The notes below the pieces were generated by a model, which was not told where the DNA came from, made no database searches, and worked only from the letters and a program-made list of their open reading frames with translations. The translations under genes and the position numbers were made by a program. Positions 1 to 9,196 of a stretch of 56,808 nucleotides of DNA are shown one piece after another. This DNA is from Hellea sp. GTDB lineage: Bacteria; Pseudomonadota; Alphaproteobacteria; Caulobacterales; Maricaulaceae. Within the stretch, counting starts at the first letter, position 1; every line of letters begins with the position of its first letter. The stretch spans positions 1-56,808 of the forward strand of contig JAHDCL010000006.1 of assembly GCA_020629875.1 (NCBI GenBank), written 5' to 3'.

Positions 1-476
1 TCTATCGCGTCAAAAGAAAAACTCGCCCATGGCGTGGGCTGAACGGAGCGGTGATGCCCCTCATGCGTCCATTTAAAAAGCTTGCGGTGATGCATGACGC
101 GGTGCGTCCAATAAAACCATGTATCCTGCGCAAAGAGATATATGAACGCACTGGCAAGCACCCAAGCCCATCCACTTAGGCCTGCGGGCATGCCGCTATA
201 CATGGCTGTACCGCCCGCCTTCCACATTTCCAGAACAATTGCGGCAGGCGCGGCATAGATGAAAGCACTAATGGTAGAGAGCTTTATTTCATTGCGAATA
301 GTCGCAACGGTTGGCTCGCGTTTAGAGAGCCTGCGCGCCCTTACCTTTTCCGCGGGGCGTTTCCAGAGTGCCCAATGTATCGGCCAGACAATCAGAAAAT
401 AGCGCCCAATAATTATTGCGGTAAATGCAATATATGTAACGAGCGTTTGCCCTAACGGTATTGGCCAACCTTCCAT
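1..476 (-). CDS. Sterol desaturase / fatty acid hydroxylase family protein (partial, C-terminus beyond window start)
   Basis: Reverse-strand reading MEGWPIPLGQTLVTYIAFTAIIIGRYFLIVWPIHWALW...DTWFYWTHRVMHHRKLFKWTHEGHH; His-box motifs HRVMHH and HEGHH. Confidence 0.8.
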   Translation of the reverse strand, partial: MEGWPIPLGQTLVTYIAFTAIIIGRYFLIVWPIHWALWKRPAEKVRARRLSKREPTVATIRNEIKLSTISAFIYAAPAAIVLEMWKAGGTAMYSGMPAGLSGWAWVLASAFIYLFAQDTWFYWTHRVMHHRKLFKWTHEGHHRSVQPTPWASFSFDAI

Positions 477-479
477 CCT

Positions 480-1970
480 TTAAGAGGTATGCGAATTAAA
501 CCACTCCGTAAATGCATCTTTTTCCGCATCGCTTAAATGTACGCCCAATTTGGTGCGCCGCCACATGATATCATCTGCGGAAGTCGCCCATTCATGATTG
601 ATGAGGTAACGCGCCTCCACCTCATAGAGGCCCTGTCCAAAATGTCGACCAAGTACGGGCGCCGGCGTTCCGTCACCCAAAACAAGCGTCACTCGTGTCC
701 CGTAAGCATGACATAAGCGCAACAGTAAAGCCTCACCCATTGTCGGATAGCGCTTTCGCATGCCTGCATAAAAGGCCTCAAAATCTGCGTTAGGGATATC
801 GCCCCCCGGCAAACCGGCAGTTTCTGTCCAGCCTTTTTCTTTATAGCCATAAAAGGGTTGGAGCTGTTCCATCGCATGTTCCGCGAGTTTGCGCGATGTC
901 GTGATTTTTCCCCCGTAAACTGACATGAAAGGCGCGCCATCTGCGAACTCTTCCAAGTCGAGCACATAGTCCCGCGTCACGGCCGAGGCATCTTCTGATT
1001 TATCATCATAAAGCGGCCTCACGCCACTATAGGTCCAAGTAACATCCGCTGGCGTAATGTCGTTCTCAAAATACTCACTTGCCGCCTCACAGAGATATTC
1101 AATCTCTTCCTGACTGATTTTAACTTTACCTTCGCTGGGGTGATAAGGTTTATCCGTTGTCCCGATGAGCGTGTAATCCCGCTCATAGGGAATGGCGAAG
1201 ATGATACGATTATCGGCATTTTGGAAAATGTAAGCATGGTCACCCTCAAAGAGGCGTTTGGTCACAATATGGCTGCCCTTTACCAGGCGAACAGATTGCT
1301 CATTCTTGGTCCGCTGAATTTTCTTGAGAACTTCATCCACCCAAGGACCCGCAGAGTTCACGCAGCCCTTTGCCGTAATGATTTCTGTTTTGCCATCGCT
1401 CTGGATTTCAGCCTTATAGCCTGCCGCATCTTTTTCTATGCTCAGGACTTCTGTGCGCGTACGAATATCTGCCCCGCGATGCGCCGCATCCAGCGCGTTA
1501 AGAACCACAAGCCGCGCATCCTCCACCCAGCAATCAGAATATTCAAAGCCTTCCGTTAATCGGGACTCAAGCACGCCTTTATGCGGAGCTTCGTGAAGCT
1601 TGACCATTTTCGTGCCCGGTAATTTTTCGCGCCCACCCAGACTATCATAGAGAAAGAGCCCTGCCCTTAGCATCCACTTCGGTCGCAGGCCTTTGTCATA
1701 AGGCAAGACGAAACGCATGGGCCATATGATATGCGGCGCGGCGCGGAGCAGGACTTCCCGCTCAATTAAGGCATGACGGACCAGCTTGAACTCATAATAT
1801 TCTAGGTAACGCAATCCACCATGGATGAGCTTGGTAGAACTGGAGCTCGTATGATTGGCCAAATCATCTCGCTCACACAACAGAACTTTAAGACCTCGTC
1901 CAGCCGCATCACGTGCTATTGCGGTGCCATTAATGCCACCTCCAATGATTAACAGATCATAATTGGCCAT
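480..1970 (-). CDS. glpD: Glycerol-3-phosphate dehydrogenase (FAD-dependent)
   Basis: N-terminal [54 protein letters not shown]; start probably at MANYDLL (ORF extends to 1997). Confidence 0.95.
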   Translation of the reverse strand: MANYDLLIIGGGINGTAIARDAAGRGLKVLLCERDDLANHTSSSSTKLIHGGLRYLEYYEFKLVRHALIEREVLLRAAPHIIWPMRFVLPYDKGLRPKWMLRAGLFLYDSLGGREKLPGTKMVKLHEAPHKGVLESRLTEGFEYSDCWVEDARLVVLNALDAAHRGADIRTRTEVLSIEKDAAGYKAEIQSDGKTEIITAKGCVNSAGPWVDEVLKKIQRTKNEQSVRLVKGSHIVTKRLFEGDHAYIFQNADNRIIFAIPYERDYTLIGTTDKPYHPSEGKVKISQEEIEYLCEAASEYFENDITPADVTWTYSGVRPLYDDKSEDASAVTRDYVLDLEEFADGAPFMSVYGGKITTSRKLAEHAMEQLQPFYGYKEKGWTETAGLPGGDIPNADFEAFYAGMRKRYPTMGEALLLRLCHAYGTRVTLVLGDGTPAPVLGRHFGQGLYEVEARYLINHEWATSADDIMWRRTKLGVHLSDAEKDAFTEWFNSHTS

Positions 1971-2040
1971 ATCACGCTCATTTTCGTTTTCGAACATTTT
2001 AGGAATTGACGCTATCCACTACCCACGCTTAAAAAGCAAT

Positions 2041-3519
2041 ATGACAAATGTAATTCTTTCAATTGATCAGGGAACAACTAGTTCTCGCACTCTCGTCTTC
2101 TCTCCTGGAGGAGACGTATTATTTACAGCGCAAGAAGAGTTTCCGCAAATCTATCCCGCTGATGGCTGGGTTGAACATGATCCCGAGGCCATATGGGATA
2201 CGACGCTGAAAACCCTGCGGAAAGCCTATCGCTTTGCCCGCGATGAAAAAGCCGATATTGTCGGATTGGGTATCACTAATCAGCGTGAAACAACGCTCGT
2301 TTGGGATAGAAAAACGGGCAAAGCTATTTACAACGCCATTGTCTGGCAGGATCGCCGTACAGCAGAAACCTGCCGCGAGATTAAAGCGCGTTTTGATGAG
2401 GAAAAACTTTCGGCTAAAACAGGCCTATTACTTGACCCCTACTTCAGCGCGACCAAAGCCGCGTGGATTTTAGACCACGTTGAGGGCGCCAGAGGACGCG
2501 CAAAAAATGGTGAACTTGCCTTTGGGACGGTTGATAGCTTTCTAATCTGGCGCCTAACGGGCGGCAAGACTCACGCGACTGACGCGACCAATGCCAGCCG
2601 AACGAATGTTTTCAACATCCACAGTCAAAATTGGGACGACGAGCTTCTTCGCCTCTTTAACGTGCCTGCCTCTATTCTGCCCGAGGTAAAAGACTGCGCA
2701 GATGACTACGGCGTCATGGATGCCGATATTTTGGGGGAAGCCATACCTATCCTGGGCGTTGCCGGAGACCAGCAAGCAGCGGCAATCGGGCAAAGCTGTT
2801 TCGCAAAAGGGGACATAAAAAGCACCTATGGAACCGGCTGCTTTGTAATCCTCAATACGGGCGCTGACTGTATCACCTCAAAAAACCGCTTGCTTTCGAC
2901 TGTCTGTTACCGCCTGAGCGGGAAGACGACTTATGCGCTTGAAGGGTCTATTTTTATCGCTGGGGCCGCGGTACAATGGCTCCGCGATGGCATTCAGATT
3001 ATTAAAGATGCTGCCGAGACTGAGGCCATGTGCGAAGGCTTGGAATCAAACAAAGGCGTTTACCTTGTCCCTGCTTTCACCGGCCTTGGCGCGCCGCATT
3101 GGGACCCCGACGCGCGAGGAGCCATATTCGGCTTAACCCGTGATACGGGCCGCCCTGAAATCGCCCGCGCCACCGTCGAGTCCGTCTGCTATCAAACATA
3201 CGACCTATTCAAAGCGATGAGCGACGATGGCGTGGCGCCTAAATCCCTGCGTGTTGATGGCGGCATGGTTCATAATAGCTGGATGGTTCAGCATCTTTCA
3301 AATGTTCTAAACATTCCTGTCGACCGCCCAAAAGTGCTCGAAACTACAGCCCTAGGCGCAGCTTACCTCGCAGGCCTGCAAGCAGGTCTCTACGATTCCC
3401 TAGAAGAGGTGCAAGCGAATTGGCAAAGAGATAAGCACTTTGATCCTAAAATGGATACCGAGACGCGAAAAGACCTGATAAAAGGCTGGAATAGCGCCGT
3501 GCAAAAAGTTCTAACTTAG
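2041..3519 (+). CDS. glpK: Glycerol kinase
   Basis: [46 protein letters not shown]; start placed at MTNVILS. Confidence 0.96.
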   Translation: MTNVILSIDQGTTSSRTLVFSPGGDVLFTAQEEFPQIYPADGWVEHDPEAIWDTTLKTLRKAYRFARDEKADIVGLGITNQRETTLVWDRKTGKAIYNAIVWQDRRTAETCREIKARFDEEKLSAKTGLLLDPYFSATKAAWILDHVEGARGRAKNGELAFGTVDSFLIWRLTGGKTHATDATNASRTNVFNIHSQNWDDELLRLFNVPASILPEVKDCADDYGVMDADILGEAIPILGVAGDQQAAAIGQSCFAKGDIKSTYGTGCFVILNTGADCITSKNRLLSTVCYRLSGKTTYALEGSIFIAGAAVQWLRDGIQIIKDAAETEAMCEGLESNKGVYLVPAFTGLGAPHWDPDARGAIFGLTRDTGRPEIARATVESVCYQTYDLFKAMSDDGVAPKSLRVDGGMVHNSWMVQHLSNVLNIPVDRPKVLETTALGAAYLAGLQAGLYDSLEEVQANWQRDKHFDPKMDTETRKDLIKGWNSAVQKVLT

Positions 3520-3577
3520 CGCAAATTCAGGCTTTGCCTTCCGCTTTCACCGCGCTATAGACCGCTCTCAGACCAAT

Positions 3578-3654
3578 GGGGGGATAGCTCAGTTGGTTAG
3601 AGCCACCCGCTCATAACGGGTTGGTCGGGAGTTCAAGTCTCTCTCCCCCTACCA
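3578..3654 (+). tRNA. tRNA with CAT anticodon (elongator Met or Ile2; variable loop resembles Ile2), CCA encoded
   Basis: Cloverleaf read by eye: acceptor GGGGGGA/TCCCCCT, D arm GCTC-AGTTGGTTA-GAGC, anticodon arm ACCCG-CTCATAA-CGGGT, T arm GGGAG-TTCAAGT-CTCTC, ACCA end. G1-T72 end argues against initiator tRNA. Confidence 0.92.
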
Positions 3655-3671
3655 TTGGGTTTCAATCACCC

Positions 3672-4865
3672 TTAGCTTACTGTCACGTCAAAACCATAAA
3701 GCCAATTCATACGGCGATGGACAATAGATGGAACCAATTTCCCCGCCAGCCACATGGGCCCATAGGTCAGAATCTGACCCAATCGGCGACGCTGGTGAAA
3801 GGTTTTCATATTTCCCTTCGATGCTGCTTGAACCTTGCTTGTGCGCGAGAGACGCATATTTTGATATATTTCTAGGCTCTCTTTAACAGCGCGGTCTTGC
3901 TGAGAAATTTCTCGCGCCAACACCCAACTATCTTCGACAGCCATCGCTGCGCCTTGCGCCAAAAATGGTAACATAGGGTGCGCCGCATCACCCAGTAATG
4001 TCACGTGCCCTCGACTCCATTCCGGCAGGGGTGAACGATCGAATAATGCCCAACGGAAAAGATCATCGGGATTAATTGAATTGATTAATTGAGTGATGAC
4101 CGGGTGCCAATTCTCAAAATCTCTGAGCAGGTCTTGAAGGTCTCCTTTGTCAGTCCAGCTCTCTTCTCTCCAATCATCACGCTCCACCACACCTACGAAA
4201 TTCACTAGCTGCCCGCCACGCAGTCTATAGGTTACCACATGCCGTCCTGGCCCCATCCAAGCACACGCAGTAGGGTTAGGAACATCAGACTTAAGGTGCG
4301 TCACCGGCAGAACAGCTCGCCACGCGACGTTACCCGTAAAATTGGGCCTATCAGCGCCAAATAAATTTTCGCGGATAGCCGAGTGAATCCCGTCCGCGCC
4401 AATCAAAATATCTCCCCGAAACTCTCTCCCATCCTCCAGAGAGAGCGTAACTTCCGCACCGACTTCGCGGAAACTTGCGACGCGTGCACCCAGCTGCAGA
4501 GCCTCCGGCGCGAGGTTCTCTAAAACCTCTTTCAATGCGCTGATATAATCGGCCCGGTGAATATGGAGATAAGATGCCCCCCACATTTCGACGGCATCTC
4601 GCGCAAGCGGAATCTTGAATATCGGACGGCCACTTTCGCCCATTCGGGCTTCAATCGCTTCTGGCTCGAAAGCCTTTTCAGTTATGATATGATCAATTCC
4701 CAGAGCCTTAAAAACTTTCATTGCATTTGGTGGGAGTTGAATACCAGCCCCAATATCACCAAGCGCACTGGCTTGTTCAAATATCGTAACCTCATGCCCG
4801 AAGTGCAAACAGCAAAGCGCAGCAGTCAGACCACCAATCCCGCCGCCAACAATTAAAACTTTCAC
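3672..4865 (-). CDS. FAD-dependent aromatic-ring monooxygenase (salicylate hydroxylase/UbiH-like)
   Basis: MKVLIVGGGIGGLTAALCCLHFGHEVTIFEQ; DGIHSAIRENLFG; LLGDAAHPMLPFLAQGAAMAVEDSWVLA. Confidence 0.88.
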   Translation of the reverse strand: MKVLIVGGGIGGLTAALCCLHFGHEVTIFEQASALGDIGAGIQLPPNAMKVFKALGIDHIITEKAFEPEAIEARMGESGRPIFKIPLARDAVEMWGASYLHIHRADYISALKEVLENLAPEALQLGARVASFREVGAEVTLSLEDGREFRGDILIGADGIHSAIRENLFGADRPNFTGNVAWRAVLPVTHLKSDVPNPTACAWMGPGRHVVTYRLRGGQLVNFVGVVERDDWREESWTDKGDLQDLLRDFENWHPVITQLINSINPDDLFRWALFDRSPLPEWSRGHVTLLGDAAHPMLPFLAQGAAMAVEDSWVLAREISQQDRAVKESLEIYQNMRLSRTSKVQAASKGNMKTFHQRRRLGQILTYGPMWLAGKLVPSIVHRRMNWLYGFDVTVS

Positions 4866-5398
4866 GCAGACGTCCTGTTATTTATGTAGGCTCCAACCTC
4901 GCTCATGACCGCCTCGAACCCATTTTCAATGGAGACAAGAGTTCCATGCTCGCCTTTTTGAAGGGATTCAAGCGTATCGAACTGACTTTGCAATAAAGAT
5001 ACTGGCATAAAGTGATCTTCTCGCTGGGTCATTAGCTTGGCTATGTAATCAAAACTCCCATGCAAATGAATGAAATTTGCATCCGGAACCTGTTTTCGAA
5101 TTTCGTCACGATAAATAGCTTTCAGCGCGGAGCAGGTTACTAAGACGGTCCCCTTATGCCTATCCACAACTGCGCGAGAAGAAAGTTCTTTCAGCCAAGG
5201 TAACCTTTTTGCATCAGTCAACGCGCGGCCAGATGACATTAGCTCTATATTCTCAGGAGGATGAAAATCGTCCCCTTCCAAAAAGAGATAATTCTGTTTT
5301 TCCGCTACCGCCTTAGCTACCGTGGTCTTTCCTGTACCCGCAACACCCATGACAACATAAACAGGGTAGAGTGAGTTTTTTGTGAACGTTTTCCTCAT
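4862..5398 (-). CDS. gntK: Gluconokinase
   Basis: P-loop MGVAGTGKTTVAKAVA, EGDDFHPPENIELMSSGRALTDAKRLPWL; overlaps next gene by 4 nt. Confidence 0.9.
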   Translation of the reverse strand: MRKTFTKNSLYPVYVVMGVAGTGKTTVAKAVAEKQNYLFLEGDDFHPPENIELMSSGRALTDAKRLPWLKELSSRAVVDRHKGTVLVTCSALKAIYRDEIRKQVPDANFIHLHGSFDYIAKLMTQREDHFMPVSLLQSQFDTLESLQKGEHGTLVSIENGFEAVMSEVGAYINNRTSA

Positions 5399-6913
5399 TT
5401 AACGCATGGCCAAGTTTACAAATTCACAAAGCAATTTACGCGTTTCTCGGGGGTCTATGATGTCCTCAACAGCGTAGTGCTCGGCCGTCCGGAAGGGAGA
5501 TGTAACTTTAGCAAGGCGCTCTTTAATTTCAAGCAGCTTCTTCGCAGGATTTTTTGAGGCTTGAATCTCAGCCTGATAAGCCACCTCTACGCCGCCATCA
5601 ATTGGCAGACTTCCCCAATCTCCGCTCGGCCAACCGAACCGATATTGGAACCGCGTATGATCTGACATCGCTGCCCCTGCCACACCATATGCCTTGCGGA
5701 TGATAACGCTGGCCCAAGGGACAGTGGATTTATAAATCGCATTCATCGTCTCAACGCCGCGCCTGATGGTGGCCGTGCGCTCGGCTTCTAGACCAATCAT
5801 AAAACCAGGGTTATCTACAAGGTGAATAACGGGCAATCCAAATTGTTCGGCGAGCGCTGTAAATCTCTTAGCTTTCTCCGCCGTATCCGCGGTCCAAGAT
5901 CCACCTAAAAACGTAGGATCCGAGGCCAGCACGGCTACGGGCCATCCGTCAAATCTTGCAAATGCTGTTATAACGCCCCGCCCCCAACGGCGGCCCATTT
6001 CAAAAACGGACTCCTGATCTGCGATGCTTTCAACGATACGCCTCATATTATAAGCTTTGGATTTTTCTCGCGGCACAATTGAGAGTAGTTTCTCATCAGC
6101 GCGTGTGACAGGGTCATTATTCTCCGCCCGCACCAAATCTGCGCCCACATAGCTGGGAAGGTAAGATAAGAAGCGCTTAGCCATATAAACGGCTTCAGCT
6201 TCATCCTTCGCTTCATCATCAATCACGCCGTTGCGGGTATGAATGATAGATCCCCCAAGGCTTTCTTTATCTTGTGTCTCTCCAAGAGCGGCAACGACGG
6301 CGGGCCCCGCGGTAAATATCTGCGACAGCCCTTTGACCATAACTGAATAATGACTGGCCACCGCTCGCGCTGCCCCGAGCCCTGCCGTAGGACCCAGTGC
6401 TAACGCAACCACCGGCACAGTATCGAGATTTTTTACGACGTGGTCCCAGCCCGGCACATATGGGACATAGGTAAACCCCATATCCTCAATCATCTTGACC
6501 GAACCGCCGCCGCCCGTGCCGTCAATCATACGAATCAGCGGCAAGCGCATCTCATGAGCCATCTGCTCAGCTTGGGTGAACTTCCGATGGATGGCTGCGT
6601 CTGCTGCTCCCCCGCGAACGGTAAAGTCATCAGCGGTAGCCACGACGGGGCGCCCCTGAATATCTCCGCGGCCAAATATAAAATTCGATGGGACAAATTT
6701 TTGCAAATCTCCCTTGGCGTCATAACTCCCTTTACCGGCAATTTTGCCAATTTCACGAAAGGACCCCTCATCTAGCAGCAAATCGATGCGCTGCCGTGCA
6801 TTCAACTTACCCCGTTCTTTCTGGCGTTGCAGTTTCGCTTCGCCGCCCATTTCTTCGGCTTGATTTTGCCGTTTGGCGAGTTCGTCTAATTCGGCTTCCC
6901 AAGAATTTGTCAT
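5399..6913 (-). CDS. Acyl-CoA carboxylase, carboxyltransferase (beta) subunit
   Basis: RQRIDLLLDEGSFREIG, DFTVRGGAADAAIHRK, VVALALGPTAGLGAARAVASH; carboxyl transferase family architecture. Confidence 0.9.
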   Translation of the reverse strand: MTNSWEAELDELAKRQNQAEEMGGEAKLQRQKERGKLNARQRIDLLLDEGSFREIGKIAGKGSYDAKGDLQKFVPSNFIFGRGDIQGRPVVATADDFTVRGGAADAAIHRKFTQAEQMAHEMRLPLIRMIDGTGGGGSVKMIEDMGFTYVPYVPGWDHVVKNLDTVPVVALALGPTAGLGAARAVASHYSVMVKGLSQIFTAGPAVVAALGETQDKESLGGSIIHTRNGVIDDEAKDEAEAVYMAKRFLSYLPSYVGADLVRAENNDPVTRADEKLLSIVPREKSKAYNMRRIVESIADQESVFEMGRRWGRGVITAFARFDGWPVAVLASDPTFLGGSWTADTAEKAKRFTALAEQFGLPVIHLVDNPGFMIGLEAERTATIRRGVETMNAIYKSTVPWASVIIRKAYGVAGAAMSDHTRFQYRFGWPSGDWGSLPIDGGVEVAYQAEIQASKNPAKKLLEIKERLAKVTSPFRTAEHYAVEDIIDPRETRKLLCEFVNLAMR

Positions 6914-6985
6914 AAGTTACTTTCGCAAAGAGCCCATGCAAAAGTAAAGCTTGTTTTCAGCCTCTAGACGCGGAATATCCCTGCT

Positions 6986-7876
6986 ATGTTTACGCTCGAA
7001 GAATTTTTATCCAAGATGCATGTTAGTGAGATTGATGGCTTGCTCTACAGTGGCGAGCCATTGCAAATGGGTTTGCCGCGCGTATTTGGGGGACAGGTCT
7101 TGGGACAAGCTCTCAATGCGGCCGTTCGTACCGTTGAAGAGGAACGCCGACCACATTCCTTGCATGCTTACTTCCTGCGCCCCGGAGATATAACAAGGCC
7201 AATTATATATGAAGTTGACCCCATCCGAGATGGCCGTAGCTTTTCAACGCGCCGTGTGGTCGCGAAACAAAAGGGCAAAGCAATTTTCAACGCCTCAATA
7301 TCGTTCCAAGTTATGGAACAGGGGCTTAACCATCAGATCGATTTACCCTCGCACATTGTGGGTCCCGAGAAAATCCTGCCTGACATTGAACATATAGAGA
7401 AACTGGCAAAGAAAGACGCTTCAATTTCTGTCGAAGGCTTGAAACAAAGGAGCCTGATCTTTAGCCAAGACGTCGTAGAGGTCCGAACGCCGGATTTACA
7501 TAAGGTTGTGACACCCGGAGAATATGACCCCGAATTTGGGTTTTGGTTCAAATTCAACAACGCCATCGGAGACGACCCGATTACTCATCGGACATTGCTC
7601 GCTTTCATCTCAGACAAGGCACTCATGTCAGTTGGCATGATGCCCCATATCTGGAATCGAGATACGCATCGCCTAATTGGAGCCAGCCTTGACCATGCGA
7701 TGTGGTTCCATTCAGAGATTCGCGTTGATCAATGGATTTACTATCACATAGATAGCCCACGCTCAGCCCGCGCTCGTGACTTCGGACGCGGTAGTTTTTA
7801 TACACAGCATGGCGAGCTAATCGCCTCCACAGCGCAAGAAGGCTTAATCCGCATTGTCGAAAAAGACCCTGTATGA
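6986..7876 (+). CDS. tesB: Acyl-CoA thioesterase II
   Basis: RVFGGQVLGQALNAAVRTV, HSLHAYFLRPGD, YHIDSPRSARARDFGRGSFYTQHGELIAS. Confidence 0.9.
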   Translation: MFTLEEFLSKMHVSEIDGLLYSGEPLQMGLPRVFGGQVLGQALNAAVRTVEEERRPHSLHAYFLRPGDITRPIIYEVDPIRDGRSFSTRRVVAKQKGKAIFNASISFQVMEQGLNHQIDLPSHIVGPEKILPDIEHIEKLAKKDASISVEGLKQRSLIFSQDVVEVRTPDLHKVVTPGEYDPEFGFWFKFNNAIGDDPITHRTLLAFISDKALMSVGMMPHIWNRDTHRLIGASLDHAMWFHSEIRVDQWIYYHIDSPRSARARDFGRGSFYTQHGELIASTAQEGLIRIVEKDPV

Positions 7877-7901
7877 TAGCGTCCGGGCGACGGAGGACTT
7901 T

Positions 7902-8618
7902 ATGAAAACACTATTTTTGACGGCTGCTGCAGCTTTGACAATAACTGCGTGTAATTCTGGCGGCCCCACTTATATCACAGCAGGAGAGCCCCCTATGGCT
8001 AAAATACAAGTCTCTGCCACAGGCACTGCGAATATGGCGCCTGACATGGCGACTGTGTCAGCCGGCGTTGTGACACAAGGGAAAACGGCGCGCGAGGCCA
8101 TGATTGGCAATGCAACTAAAATGACCCGTGTTTTTGACGAATTGGACGCGGCGGGTATTGAAAAGAAATTCATCACCACGTCACAATTATCCTTACAACC
8201 TAAATATAATTACCAAAACCGCCAGGCTCCAATTATTGACGGATATGAAGCCCGAAATACTGTTTCCGCAAAAACCTATAATTTGGATGATGTTGGCGAA
8301 ATGCTCGATGCTCTCGTTAAAGCCGGCGTGAACAACATTAATGGCGTTCAATTTTCCATAAAGGACAGCAAAGCCGCCCGTGACAAAGCCCGTGAGGACG
8401 CAATTCGCGAAGCACGTGAGAAGGCTGAAAGCATGGCCGCCGCTGCTGGCGTGAAGCTCGGCAAGCTAAAATCACTGTCCGAGAGCGGCGGAAGCTCTAT
8501 GCCTCGCCCAGTGGCATATGCGATGGAGGCTCGTTCTGCAGGAGGCTCCACCCCTGTCGCCGCCGGCGAGCAAGAAATCAATGTAACCGTTAATATGAGC
8601 TATGATATTATAGAGTAA
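7902..8618 (+). CDS. SIMPL (DUF541) domain lipoprotein
   Basis: Lipobox-like TITACNS, KIQVSATGTANMAPDMATVSAGVVTQGKTAREAM; start at MKTLFLTAAAAL. Confidence 0.85.
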   Translation: MKTLFLTAAAALTITACNSGGPTYITAGEPPMAKIQVSATGTANMAPDMATVSAGVVTQGKTAREAMIGNATKMTRVFDELDAAGIEKKFITTSQLSLQPKYNYQNRQAPIIDGYEARNTVSAKTYNLDDVGEMLDALVKAGVNNINGVQFSIKDSKAARDKAREDAIREAREKAESMAAAAGVKLGKLKSLSESGGSSMPRPVAYAMEARSAGGSTPVAAGEQEINVTVNMSYDIIE

Positions 8619-8637
8619 TACCTATCAGGTGACCCTT

Positions 8638-9126
8638 ATGGACATTTTGATTCTCATAACGGGCGGCACGCTCGATAAAGAACATGACACGGTTACAGAA
8701 GGCCTGATTTTCGCTGATGATGGCGGGACTCAGGTCACGGACATATTACGCGTTGGGCGCTGCTATCATCCCGTTACGCAAATTTTAATGCAAAAAGACA
8801 GCCTGGATATGACTGAGGCTGATCGCGCGCAAATTCTAAATGCTGTTCTAGAAGCCAATCAGGATAGGATTGTAATCACCCATGGAACTGGCACGATGGA
8901 ATTAACCGCCAAATATTTGGAAGAGAAAGTGGGTGACAAAACCGTCATTCTTACGGGCGCAATGCGGCCTCATTCACTTGGAAAATCCGACGCTGGTTTC
9001 AATCTTGGCGGAGCCATAATTGCTGCTCAAACATTAGGCTTCGGCGTTTTCGCTGTTATGAATGGACGAATTTTTGAAGCCCAAAATGTTCACAAAGATA
9101 CCTCGCAAGGACGTTTCGATCTGTAG
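8638..9126 (+). CDS. Short single-domain asparaginase family protein
   Basis: MDILILITGGTLDKEHDTV, IVITHGTGTMELTAKYLEE, VILTGAMRPHSLGKSDAGFNLGGA; only the N-terminal asparaginase domain is present. Confidence 0.85.
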   Translation: MDILILITGGTLDKEHDTVTEGLIFADDGGTQVTDILRVGRCYHPVTQILMQKDSLDMTEADRAQILNAVLEANQDRIVITHGTGTMELTAKYLEEKVGDKTVILTGAMRPHSLGKSDAGFNLGGAIIAAQTLGFGVFAVMNGRIFEAQNVHKDTSQGRFDL

Positions 9127-9196
9127 GCTCAGTGTCCCATAGACAAAAGCCTTTATCTGTTTCACATTACAGGCACAAAAACAGATAGGTGCCACT

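Noticed and set aside
1140-1559. 139-aa plus-strand ORF inside glpD
   Set aside because: Shadow of the strong glpD coding frame; no recognisable motifs
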